Of a stretch of 64,000 nucleotides of DNA, positions 35,048 through 46,103 are shown one piece after another. A program made the translations under genes and the position numbers. Positions within the stretch are counted from its first letter, which is position 1. Every line of letters begins with the position of its first letter. The notes beneath the pieces are model-generated. The model made no database searches, had not been told where the DNA came from, and was given only the letters and a program-made list of their open reading frames with translations. The stretch covers positions 248,001 to 312,000 of the forward strand of contig JADLZK010005528.1 in assembly GCA_015847255.1 (NCBI GenBank), given 5' to 3'. Source of the DNA: Hyparrhenia diplandra (Eukaryota > Streptophyta > Magnoliopsida > Poales > Poaceae).

Positions 35048-36552
35048 ACTTTGCCAATTTCTTGTACTTTGCATGAGTCCGGTCAGATCGTGAGACTCTT
35101 GCTTTAAGATGCAGAGGTTGAGAGATGTCCTTCTATTATCTAGACAATTATCTCCAATGTTGTTGAATCTTAGTTTCAAGCGGAGAAAACCAATGCTCAC
35201 TTTACAATATGGGTAGACCACAGCCCTAATATAATATAAGTGGAGTGATCAACGAAGAAAAATATTTGGGGCTAAGAATGTTCTAAACTGTTACGAAAGA
35301 TGTGGAATCTATTTTATATTTTCCTTTGTAGAAAGTGTATTTAAACATCTTACATGTCAATATGGTCAATTGACACAGAGTTTGCTCACACGATGTGCAT
35401 CCTGAGATAAGATTGAATAAACATGTTGTTAGGCATCTAATTTAGTAACACTCTCCAAGCATAAAGCACACAAACATAAGTAAACTATTATGATGGCACC
35501 ATCGATGGGATGATGCAATTAAAAAGAGCATAATTAATCTATTAGTTTGCAAAATTATACTTGAATGGGGTTAAAAGCCAACCGACTTGATGAGGGATTG
35601 TCTAGAACAAATGTATTCAGAATATTCATATTACTCAGATCCTTAGGTTTTCATTGGGCATTGTAATGGCATTTTATCAGATTGATAGACTTTTTTGTAA
35701 CAGAGTTCCAACTAAAGCTGTTGCAATAGTCTGACTGAAGGAAATTGGAATTCATAGATTGATTAGCAGGTCAATAGGCAGGTTACATATGCAGGGAGGA
35801 CCGGGTGGGTAATCATGGCTACCGTGGGATCTCATTGCCTAATATTATATCAATAAATCTATAATTAACCATAAAGGCCCAAATGTCCCATGCACCATAC
35901 ACGGCTGTCTAACACTCACCAAGTTTGTGTACATGCAGAAGGTATACCTATGTTAGTTTTCTTTTTTTCTCTACCGTGGTGATATACTTCCCATACAATT
36001 TTTCTTTACAAAAAGGTTGAGTATCGACTGTCGAACCAATCCAACCTACAAATTCATGAGCAATGGGTTCAAAGCCCAAGTGGGCCACCTTCAATTGTAG
36101 GCGCTAACCACGGTTCTGAAACACAATGAATCAAGGAGGTACTAGTGGTGTTCTATTTGGCCCCAAAGGAACCCAAACTCTTTCAAGAAAATTCATATAG
36201 AGTAAATATAAGGACTATGGATTGAAGCTGCCTTTAGATATTTATTTGCATATTCTAACAGTTAATTTAATAAAATTAATTATGAGAACTTTACTCACTA
36301 GTAAGGAACTTTTTTTCTCCATAATGTTATTGTGGTCGCTGATTTTGTGGGTACATAAAAGCAGAAATTTGGTTTGCAATGTCAAGCTCAACATTTTGGT
36401 TGTTATATTGTAATATGCTTTCTTGTGAAATTTTCTTTTCTTGTCTCTGATGATTTTTCTAGTTTTCATGGTGCGTATAGTTCACTGTATATAGCCTTGT
36501 TAATTTTTGTCACTAACTCTCTTTTGTCCTTTCGATTTTGTTTTCATGTCAG
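35048..36552 (+). other. Remaining intron of the NLR gene
   Basis: AT-rich intron sequence after the hAT element. It ends with a pyrimidine-rich acceptor (TTTTCATGTCAG) at 36552. No separate gene was recognised. Confidence 0.7.
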
Positions 36553-38618
36553 TTACTTGATTTTGATTGATGATGTGTGGTCTGCGGCGACATGGGACCA
36601 GATCAGAAAGTCATTTCCTCCAACTGACAAGCACAATAAACCAGGCAGGGTAATAGTTACTACACGGTTTCAGGCTGTCGCAGCAAGCAAGCGTAGAGGA
36701 GACGTTGGTGATTTTCTTCATAAAGTTGTGTCTCTTCCTCTTGAAGAATCCGAGAAGTTATTTAAGCAAGCTCTCTCTGAATCTAAAGCAAGCAAAAATT
36801 TAGAAGTTCCTAATATAGTTTGGCAGATCTGTAGGGGTTTGCCATTGGCCATAGTTGCCATTGCTGGTTATGTGGCATGCAACGCTGATAAAAAGGAAAA
36901 TGATTGGATGAACGTGTGCAGTTCTCTATTTCCAGAGCGCCAGAGGCTCGAAGATCTGAGTGGAGGGGCCAGTATAGCAGCATCCAGTAGCCCCCATCAT
37001 AGTTCTGCCTCTGCTGAGGTGAGTAACGATATAAGAAAAGATCTGACACAGGAGGAACTAGGAAGGATAGTTAGTTATTGCTATAATGATATGCCTGCTG
37101 AAATTAAGACCTGCTCCCTTTATTTGAGTATATTTCCAAAGGGCAGCAGAATTAGTAGGAAGCGTCTCATAAGGCGATGGATAGCTGAAGGTTTTGTCAG
37201 TGAGAAGCAGGGGATGAGCGTGGAGGATGTTGCTGAGACATATTTTCGTCATTTGGTAAGGAGGAAGATAATACGGCCAGTGGAGCACAGCAGCAGCGGG
37301 AAGGTAAAAAAGTGTTCAGTTCATGACATGGTTCTTGAGCACATTGTATCCAAGGCTAGCGAAGAGAATTTCATCACTGTGATTGGGGGCCATTGGCTGT
37401 TGCAACCACCTAGTAGCAAGGTTCGTCGACTGTCCCTCCAACACAGTGACCCCAAGCGTGCAAAGGATACAGAGAAGATGAACCTGTCTCATGTCCGATC
37501 ACTTACTATGTTTGGTAGCTTGAATCAACTGCCCTCCCATTCACTGAAATTTGGAATAGTGCAGGTCCTAGATCTTGAAGGCTGTAAAGGTTTCAAAGAG
37601 CATCACATAAGGGAGATATGTGAGATGCACCACCTCAAGTATCTCAGCCTCCGAGGAACAGACACTAAGAATCTTTCAAGAATAATTGGAAAGCTTGAGA
37701 ATCTAGAGACTCTAGACATAAGGGAGACAAAAATTGCTAAGCTGCCTAAAGATATATGCAATCTTGAACGACTTGTCCACATACTTGGTGGGGACAAAGA
37801 AACACGCAGTGCATTGAAGCTCCCAGAAGAGTTTGTGAAGAAGAAGAAGATGAAAGCCCTGCGCATACTGTCAGGGATTGAGATTGTTGGTGGATCAGCG
37901 GACCTACATCATTTGACTGACTTGAGGAAGCTTGCTATTTACAAGCTTAGTCTCACAGGGGATGATGCAAGTATAAAAAATTTAAGCTCATCTATCGAGT
38001 ACCTTTGCGGATACTATCTACATACACTCGTAATTGATGACGAGTCATTGAGGTTTTTCAAATGTTTGGATGAAATGACATCACCACCAAAATTCCTTAC
38101 TTCTCTGGAGTTATCTGGCAAGATGGTTAAACTCCCTGGTTGGATCACACAACTTGATGCTCTAACTAAGTTGACCCTTTCAGTGACAGCTCTCCGGGAA
38201 GATAATTTAACTCAGATAAGCAAATTGAAGGCATTGTTTTCTCTCACGTTTATGCTGGCTGCAGGAAAAAAAGGATCCAGAGACGCTGGGCATTCTTACT
38301 GAAAACAAGTTGTACTCCGGTGGGCGGATCATTGTTCCAGCTGGTGGATTTGGGAGTCTTAAACTTCTTCGCTTCTTTGCTCCTCTCTTGCCATTGCTGA
38401 ATTTTTCAAAGGATGCCATGCCAGAACTCGAAAGGCTTGAGCTCCGTTTCAATATGTTGGAAGGCATTATTGGTGCAGAAAACCTTACAGGTCTCAAAGA
38501 GGTGTATTTGAGGTTAAAGGACAAAAACGGTGAAATTATGACCATGAAGGCTGTAGATGAGATGAAGAGTGCAGTGAGCGCTGCAAACAAGGAGCCTAGG
38601 ATAATCCTAGATCACTGA
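36553..38618 (+). CDS. CC-NB-LRR immune receptor gene, exon 2 (NB-ARC end and LRRs)
   Basis: It follows in phase 2 from exon 1. Visible in order are kinase-2 YLILIDDVW, RNBS-B GRVIVTTRF, GLPL GLPLAIVAIAG (about 36840), RNBS-D CSLYLSIFPKGS, a WHD with RRWIAEGFV, and the MHD variant VHDMVLEHI (about 37320). LRRs follow (VQVLDLEGCKGF; LKYLSLRGTDTKNL; LETLDIRETKIAKLP; LTSLELSGKMVKLP). The main frame ends soon after an A7 run (38266-38272). One A fewer would continue through TENKLYSGGRIIVPAGG to the stop at 38616-38618. This C-terminus is also conserved in the pseudogene at 6100-6450. The length fits typical grass CNLs (~950-1000 aa). No integrated decoy domain is seen. Confidence 0.88.
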
Positions 38619-39779
38619 CTGATTTAAATATGCCAGACTATTGTGTTATGTATCTTAATATACATTTACCTGTGTTGTCATTTGTCCTTGTTATTTTTAG
38701 AGAAATCTTGTAATAACTTACTTACATTTGTGTGCTATATCTTAAGATACATTTGACTGATTTAAATATGCCAAACTATTTGTGTGATGTATCTCGAAAT
38801 AAACTACTACTAGGTAAATTCATTTTTTCTGATCGTTTATTTGATAAATACTATGTATAAATAAAATTTATTTGTTTCTTATTAAGGCTATACTGGTAAC
38901 TGCCGTGGCCTCCATCAGGCATGGATTCTCTAACGTGCAGAAGGGAAGTCACGGGTGACTTTCCCACTTCCGACTTTCCCACTTCCGGATGCCATCCATT
39001 CCGAATCAAACGGTTCTGGTGACACTCAGCTTTCATAGTGTCATGCGTGCCTAGCTTTTTTAGGGGCATGCCGATAGGCAAATAGCACAGACAAGTAGAC
39101 AAGTAATTGGTAGGGCAGTAAAGTAAGGCCTAGTTTGGCAGTTTGCGGATAGAGAACCTGATTTAGGCGAGAAAAATCTGATTTTCTATTTTTCTATTCT
39201 CTTACAAAAATTTGTTTATTTTGCAAAACAAAAATCCAAACAAAAAAATAGCAAAACTATAATATTGCTGCCGATTAAAGCAACCGGAAGCACTTACTGT
39301 TGGTTGAATTGGTGGTATTTCCTTTTCTCACACAACTCGCCTAAAAAAATCTAACTTTACAATTTATAATTTTTTTTATTTGAGGCCGTCCTGAAAAATT
39401 GATAAAACGTCTAGATCTATATTTGCTGATCTAAATAATATATCAAGGTGGATTCAAACAAAAATGATGTGAGTTGTATTTGTAACTAATAGTATTTACT
39501 ATAAACTTAGTCAACTTGAGTCGAGTTTAACCGCACAGTTGTCATAATTGTATTCTTTCATGGACATTATTTATTAGAGCACCTCCAGCGTGGGTGTAAA
39601 AGCGAACCATGGGCTCATTCAACCGAACCATCACACTGCAGGGGATCGAACCATGCGTGTCGAGTGAAGAGCGAACTCTAAGAACGGTTTGAACCAAGCT
39701 ACATTGAATCTACTACACCTATGTAGCAAAGACTCTTTGGGAAGTTCTCTCAACATGCGACTATGTGACCTAAGCAGCC
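38619..39779. other. 3' flank of the NLR gene and intergenic
   Basis: AT-rich. A short direct repeat (TGACTGATTTAAATATGCCA-like, at 38617 and 38756) lies in the 3' flank. A phrase at 39127 (GGCCTAGTTTGGCAG) resembles a MITE terminus, but no partner was found. No gene is recognised. Confidence 0.5.
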
Positions 39780-40093
39780 CCACCCAGGTCCTCTCCGCGC
39801 CCTGTCATCCAATTTCAAGCACGGAAGCCGAATGGATCCGGTCGGTAAATGCGCGGTGCGGCGTCCGTTCCCCAACCCCTCGCCTCCATCCCACCTCCCG
39901 CCTCCCGATGTTTCCCTCCCCGCCACACACTCGCATTGTCGCGACCCAGTTCAGCTCCCAACTTGCCGCCCCCCACCCCGACGGCTCTCCGGGCGCGGCC
40001 CCTGTGGCGGCAGCTGTCCCGGCGCCTCTCCCCCAGAGGCAACCGGCGCGTCCCTAGCGGAGGTCGGTCGGTTGCTGCCATTACCGTTGGTGA
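39780..40093 (+). other. GC-rich block, possible orphan first exon
   Basis: The base composition shifts sharply to GC-rich. The block ends at a good donor-like site (CCGTTG|GTGAGTGATTCG, about 40090), followed by T-rich intron-like DNA. This is how many grass genes begin. No downstream exon was found before the retrotransposons at 40.8 kb, so it may be a gene start cut off by insertions. The frames within it match nothing I recognise. Confidence 0.3.
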
Positions 40094-40455
40094 GTGATTC
40101 GCCTCGGCTCTTGCTGGGGAGGGGGTGGATGGATTCCATGTTCAATGAGCAGTTTTTTTTTTTCCGTTTATTTGTTTGTCCTGGGAAGGAATCCAAATCT
40201 CCCTTTGTTCCTGGTCGGTTTGGTGCTGACTTTTGCGTCGATTGGTGTCCTACTGATCTATTCTTCCTCCGTTCAGGTGGCTTGATTAGGTGGGTGCTCT
40301 TTGTGCGATTAGATATCCAAGACAAAGCCTTATGTTACCACATTGACTGTTGCCATAAGTAATTGGTTTGTGCTAAACTCTGTTCTTCAGATGACAATGG
40401 GAAACAAAAGTTGGTTTAGGCTGAACTGTAAGTTCAGCTACTGTCTGCCAGAAAG
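40094..40455. other. Intron-like or intergenic DNA, nothing recognised
   Basis: T-rich sequence following the donor-like site, with no acceptor or exon that I can support. Confidence 0.35.
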
Positions 40456-40590
40456 AAGGCCGGAGGATATTGGTTACTCTTATTAAAATGGCCTCCCTTT
40501 TGTTGTGTTATACTCTAAACCCTAAACCCTAAACCCTAAAAGGCCGGAGGATAGGGTTTAGGGTTTAGGGCTTATTAAAAATGGCCTCCA
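40456..40590. repeat. Telomere-like repeats in opposite orientations within a local duplication
   Basis: CTAAACCC-type repeats (about 3.5 units of the plant telomere motif) lie at 40516-40541, and the opposite TTTAGGG strand (about 2.5 units) at 40554-40571. They are embedded in two copies of a flanking sequence: AAGGCCGGAGGATA at 40456-40469 and 40541-40554, and CTTATTAAAATGGCCTCC-like at 40479-40496 and 40572-40590. Confidence 0.85.
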
Positions 40591-40597
40591 TTCCAAC

Positions 40598-40790
40598 TTA
40601 TAAGTCGTTTGACTTTTTAAACTTTAAGTTTGACCACTTCGTCTTATTCAAAAAAATTTATGCAAATATCATCAAATTTAAGCTATTTTTGAAGATTTTA
40701 TATTAACAAAACAACCCACGAAAAAGAAATAAAAATTTACACAAATTTTTGAATAAGACGAGTGGTCAAACTTAGGAACAAAAGTCAAAC
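40598..40790. mobile_element. Palindromic MITE, broken at its right end by an LTR element
   Basis: The two halves are inverted: GTCGTTTGACTTTTTAAAC and AGTTTGACCACTTCGTCTTATTC at the left, GAATAAGACGAGTGG and CAAACTTAG...AAAAGTCAAACG at the right. The left terminus extends further (ACTTATAA) than the right, which stops where the gypsy LTR begins at 40792. The LTR element therefore probably inserted into the MITE's right end. Confidence 0.7.
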
Positions 40791-40791
40791 G

Positions 40792-43700
40792 TGTCGAACC
40801 CAGCTAGATTAGGGCTGGAATTGACACGAGAACGACGGTCGTGGGAGGAGGAAGGCGGCGGGGGGCGACGGCTGGCCGCGCCCGGCCGGGGCGGCGGCGG
40901 TAGGGAGGGGGGAGGGGGCGCGAGGGAGAGGAGGCAGGAGAGATTGGGATAAATTTCTTTATTTGCTTGTTACCCCGAAAGATTACAGACCCCTTACTTT
41001 TATAGCCCGGCTAGTGGGACTTGTATCTCAAGCAATCTCTCGTAAGGTTTCCTTATAGATTGGAATACCTTTTACAAGCATATCCTATTTATTTATTTCC
41101 TAATAGGGGTCTCCCCTTAGATGAGATATCCCCTTGCACACCAAAACGCCTAAAGATAATCCTAGATAATTTCCTCCTTTATTCCCGAATTAATTGCCAA
41201 GAATCCGCGGAAGGGAGGGAGGCGGCGGAGCGCGGCGCGCGAGCCCGTGGGGGCGGCGCCCGTGTTCGTGGGCCTGGGGGCTTGTCCTTCTAGGCCCTAT
41301 TTCTGGGTCATGACATCTCCCCTCTCCGGCCGGCGCGTCCCCCTCGCTGGATGAAAGTCCATTCGGTCACACCCGGGTGGAGGTCACCGCCCCGCATGAT
41401 CAGCTCAACCTGCAGTACTAGTCGACCATGCACCGGGTTTCGGAGGATCATGTTCTCCCGGGTTCTCTTTGGAGCAAACTCCGTGAGGTAGTGAAGGTTG
41501 CCGGCGTAGCCGTGGTAGATGTATGGTGGACAACACGCCCTTGCCGTGATGCCGTACGATGGTGTGCCGCGGAGGAGCTCCCGTGGAACGCCCACCTCAA
41601 GGTGCCGATGCACCATGTCGCGGGTGGGCTCTCTGGAACAAGAAGCGGTGGGTGGAGCGTTGGACTAAGAGCGGAACGAGACGCCGATGGTGATGTCGCG
41701 AGTAGGAGGAGTGGGCAGCCAAGTTCAACATCGCATCGCACATGAAGGGAGCCGATGTCGAACGAGAGGGCGAGCCGGTGTGCGCCCCTCTCTACATCGT
41801 AGCCGATGTGGACGTTGTCGACGGTGAGGAAGAGGCGATCCATGCCGTCGAGGAAGACGACCCTGGCGGGCCGACGTGGTGGCGCCGCGGCCACATACCT
41901 CCCAACAGGATGGCGGTTGGTGAAGCTGTCGTCGGTTCCGTCGTGTATGCTCCCAAGGCGAGGAAGTTCGTCCGACGAACTCCGCCCTGAAGCAAAGGCC
42001 TCCAAAGAGGTCCAGCGGTAGTGGAGAGGAAGCTCGAAGGTAGAAGCGGCCATCGAAGAGGAGGAGGCCGTCCTCGGCGTCCATGCTGGTCTTGGCGTCG
42101 CCCGTGGTGACGTCGAGGGCAATCCGGCGTAGGTGCCTGGTCCTCCGGTGTCACTTGTCGGGGCCGGACGAAGACGCCGGTGGGCGCGTGTCGTAGAGGT
42201 CCAAGGCGTCGCATGCCTCGAACGTTTCCCAAGCCGAGGGAAGTGTCCGGATGCGGCAAAGATGCCCGACACGGCGAGGCCCGGGCCCTGGCGCCTCCAC
42301 GCAGGGAGGTGGAGCGGTGAACGCGTGCTCGGGCGGCCGCCGCGGTAGTACCGCGGCTCGTGGGTCGCGAAGTTCCACGTCACCCGTCCCAAGCCTGCCC
42401 GGCCAAGGCATGCCAAGGATGGCGTCGACGCCGTTGCCTAAGTGGCATGGCAGGCGTCGATGTCAAAGGTCGGGGCGTCGGCGTGTAGTGGCACGTCGGT
42501 AGAAGCCCGGCATGTCGAGTGGGCGCTGTGCGGTGGTGATCAGCGACCGCGACTGGCTACGTCCGAGGCCTGCTGCGGTCACCACGCGGGGTCGATGTAG
42601 TTGTCGCGTGGCCCCCAGTCGACGATGATGTTGACGCCCGATGCACGAGATCATACCGACAAGGTAGAGAGAATGAGCACCACGCACAGGGAGTCGGGGT
42701 CCCCCTACGAGGACCTTCATGTTGGCTGGCTCCTCTTTGACCTCCGCCGTGGGGCGTTCGTCGAGTCGTCGGTGTAGTCGTTGAACATTGTGATGTCGAA
42801 GAGGTGCTTGCACTTGTGACCCTCGTGCGAACTTGCTCGTCACGCTTGAAGCGAGTCCGACCTTGCGTCGCTCCGTCATCTCCTCCGGGTGTAAGCCGTT
42901 TGAACGGCCGAGACGTTCCGATGTCGCCGACGGAGGGGGCGCCTGGGGGGCGGCTAGTAGGGCCACAGGTGCGGGCGCCCTGCCCTTCGCCTGTCTTGGC
43001 TTGCCGGTGTTGTAGAGGATGGCGAGGCGTCGCTCGACGCGCGGCGGCGAGACATGGCAGCCTCCATGTCCTTGGGATCTGCATCTCGACGTCCGTCTTG
43101 AGCGGTTCGCCCTAACTGGCTGTGTAGATGTTTACCCGCCGCTTGTCGCCGAGGTGGCTGCACGTGCGGCGTGTGTGCCGGAACCGCTCCGTGTACTCAT
43201 CGACGTTGCTCGTCTTCCTCGGCGATGCCAGCCACCCAAATGGATTTCGCCCGTTCGGTGGGCGAAGGCTCGTTGACATCTTGGGCAAAAACTTGCCCAA
43301 TCTCGCCACCGGTTTCTCCCGAGACGACCTCATGTACCATTCTTTGTGCTCCCCGTAAGATGATAGGAAGCATACCGGACTTGTTCTCATTCTCGGGCGT
43401 ACCTTGTCCCCCTCGAAGAATTGCTCGCAGCGGTTGATCCATGGGAGAGGATCCTCCTTGCCATTATACGTTGGGAATGACAGCTTGTGCAAGCGAGGAA
43501 CGAGACCTGGGAAGGTATCCACCAGAGGGGGTGGGGGCGGCGCATGCGCCCCTAGCGGCCGCGCCCCTGCTGGTTCGGGCTTCGGCCCCAGGTAGCCCTT
43601 CATCGGCTTCTCGGATCGGCTACGGTGACTTGATCATCCCGATTTTGCTTGCCGTCGGTCCGCTTCTTGATGAAGTCGCGGGCCGTCGTCTCCAACAGCG

Positions 43701-44256
43701 TCTTCATCTCAAGATCAGCCTCCCGTTGTTGTTGGCGCTTTATCGCCCGGATCGTTGCCCGAGAGGATAGCAACTTGTTCGGCGAGCGTGTCGATCTCAT
43801 TGTCGGACCGCGAACCGGTCCCCAAGTTCTTCAGCCACTTCTTCGTCTCGTTATCCATGGTGGTGGGTGGATCGTAGTGGTCTCCGGATACCAGCCGTCC
43901 GAACCCAGCTAGATTAGGGCTGGAACCGACACGAGAACGACGGTCGTGGGAGGAGGAAGGCGGCGGCGGGGGCGGCGGCCGCGCCGGCCGGGCGGCGCGA
44001 CGGGCGGGCGGTGGGGGCGGCGCTACGTGACGGCGGGGCGGCAGAGGAGAGAGAGGGGGCGCGAGGGAGAGGCGCAGGAGAGATTGGGATAAATTTCTTT
44101 ATTTGCTTGTTACCCCGAAAGATTACGGACCCTTTACTTTATAGCCCGGCTAGTGGGACTTGTATGTCAAGCAATCTCTCTAAAGGTTTCTTATAGATTG
44201 GAATACCTTTTACAAGCATATCCTATTTATTTATTTTCTAATAAGGGTCTCCCTTA
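40792..44256 (-). mobile_element. Degenerate, internally deleted Ty3/gypsy element (minus strand)
   Basis: The left LTR is 40792-41315 (TGTCGAACCC...GGTCATGACA, 524 bp). The right LTR, 43898-44256, shares the same start (GAACCCAGCTAGATTAGGGC) but is cut off after CTCCCTTA. On the minus strand, a primer-binding-like CTGGTATCCGGAGACC lies next to the right LTR (about 43880-43896), and a purine tract GGAGAGGGGAGA abuts the left LTR. The internal part is only about 2.6 kb, too short for a full gag-pol. Confidence 0.85.
42400..43610 (-). pseudogene. Gypsy gag-protease remnant
   Basis: A minus-strand gag segment (43603-43112) contains RLHKLSFPTYNGKEDPLPWINRCEQFF and VDEYTERF, typical of plant Ty3/gypsy gag. 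Further on (42966-42400) come fragments leading to a protease-like end (GRLGRVTWNF). Many single-base frame changes occur. Reverse transcriptase, RNase H and integrase cannot be recognised in 41316-42400. Confidence 0.7.
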
Positions 44257-46103
44257 TTACTTTTTGCAAGTTGATATTTATGTAATAGTAATCATCTCTT
44301 TTCTCCATCATATGCATCATCTCAGGATCGGGGGAAGTGTTAGAGGAGCTGATTGAGGAGCAGACGGGAGAGCTTCACCATCTCGGGAGTGCAGTCCGGA
44401 GGAGCCATCGAAGGAGAAGAGTCGACAGACGACCTTCCCGAGTGCCCTGCACGTTCGGCCCGACGTTCTCGCGAGGCAAGCCCCCGAGCATTACGCCCTT
44501 TCCTAAATTCTTCGAGATAAATTGATTTGAGTCTTTTCATATGTTTCATGCATTAAGTGTAGGAAATGGTTGAAACCGTTGCTGCACTGAGATCCTTGTT
44601 GAAAGTTGCCCTATCCTATTTAGGAGTCTAGGTTAATGCTCAGTATTATGTTTGCAGTAGACAGTGATTCCGGTCACTTGAGGTTTTGGTGTGAACAATC
44701 ACATGGGTGATTGTCAAGCTGTTGCAGAGAACCTGATAAAATAAAACATGCTTAGATCAGATGGATATTGTGGTCTTTCTATCTGATCAATTAAGGACTT
44801 ACTCTTTGTCGGGCTGTGGTCGGAAGTTGAAAGTACCTGTCCATATAGTAGGCTCCGCCGGGTCATGAGCCACGAAGCTCGTGGGAATGTTAGGGGCCGG
44901 CTTTGTCCGCTTTATCGCTCCTCCTTTGGCGTGGTTGGTGAGGTTTTATCGGGCACAAGAAGATGCACACGAGGCGCCGTCCCCCGTTGCTCCGCTCACT
45001 TGGTGTCCCGAGAAGGAGGGTAGCCGGCAAGACCGAGACTTTACGTCCCCGTAACATCTTGGGAGTGATCGGGTCCGCCTTTGCAAAGTAGACCAGGTTT
45101 ATGGCGTGGTATTCGCCGGTGGTTTGCAATCGATTCGAATCGCTATCTCTCCTAGATAGTGAGAACCCGGGATGCTTCCACGGCAATGTAGTCTTAATAT
45201 TTATAATATATGTTATATTACCAGTTGTTGCTGTTGTTCTAATAATGATCAAGTTACTTATGCTGTTATATATTCTACTGAGCAATGATTAATCTTGACT
45301 ATACAGGATCTACAGTTACGTATTTTAATAAGTAACCCTTTAACTTGGAGAAATACAATTAGTATGCATAGGCGCACTAAACAACTTATTTTGTGAAATT
45401 AATGTGAGTCAGCTAAACCCTAGATAAAGCCTAGCATGATCCTTGGAGTCTTTTATTTTATCTTGGACGGGTAAGTCTAGCTGAGTATTTTGTACTCAGG
45501 GTTTTATTCCCGTTGTTGCAGGTGAGCATGTGTACCATGGGTACTGTAAGATTTGTCCTGTTTCCTGTTGATGAAGAGTAAGGCCAGGGCAAGGCAATTC
45601 TATATCCCTGTCTCATGCTGTTGCGGGGTTGACTATCTACTGGCACTATCTTATATTTGTTTTCGCTAAGAGACTATTTGGTTTTCGAAAACTCTTGCTT
45701 CCATACTTGAACCTGAGTTTGTAATAAATTATATTTCGCACTCTCGTTGTTTAATATATCGAATTTGGTTTGAAATACCTGCGGATTTTACTACCGAGCT
45801 CAACGATCCTGTTGTGTGTTGCCGGATGAGTTTGAAATCACTGAGATTTCGAATACCGGGTTTATATGGACTCAAGTATAGACTGCGATCGCTTCGGTGA
45901 ATGCGAATTATCCTTGATTTCTTATAAATTGGTCGGCTCATCACTGGTGGCATCGAGCTTAGTTCGGTAATTACAAGTCCGATCTGGTTTTTAAATTAAA
46001 ATGAACCACAAATCTTTTGTGAAAAGTTTACTTAAATAAAATCTTTTAAATGGTGTGAGTAAAAGGGTTTGCAAAATTAATAGTGCCTTGGTCATACCCT
46101 TTG
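44257..46103. mobile_element. Unclassified retrotransposon-derived DNA
   Basis: No gene is recognised. The segment lies between a truncated gypsy LTR on the left and a truncated giant LTR on the right, and its texture resembles the non-coding or LTR parts of gypsy elements. I could not pair it with another copy in this window, so its boundaries and family are unknown. Confidence 0.4.

Noticed and set aside
40514..40571. Telomere-type repeats as a true telomere or chromosome fusion
   Set aside because: Only a few units in each direction and embedded in a small local duplication; break-repair filler fits better.
41448..42416. 322-aa minus-strand frame as a possible captured host gene
   Set aside because: Only a protease-like start is faintly recognisable. 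The rest matches no family I know, and competing frames on the other strand are equally open.
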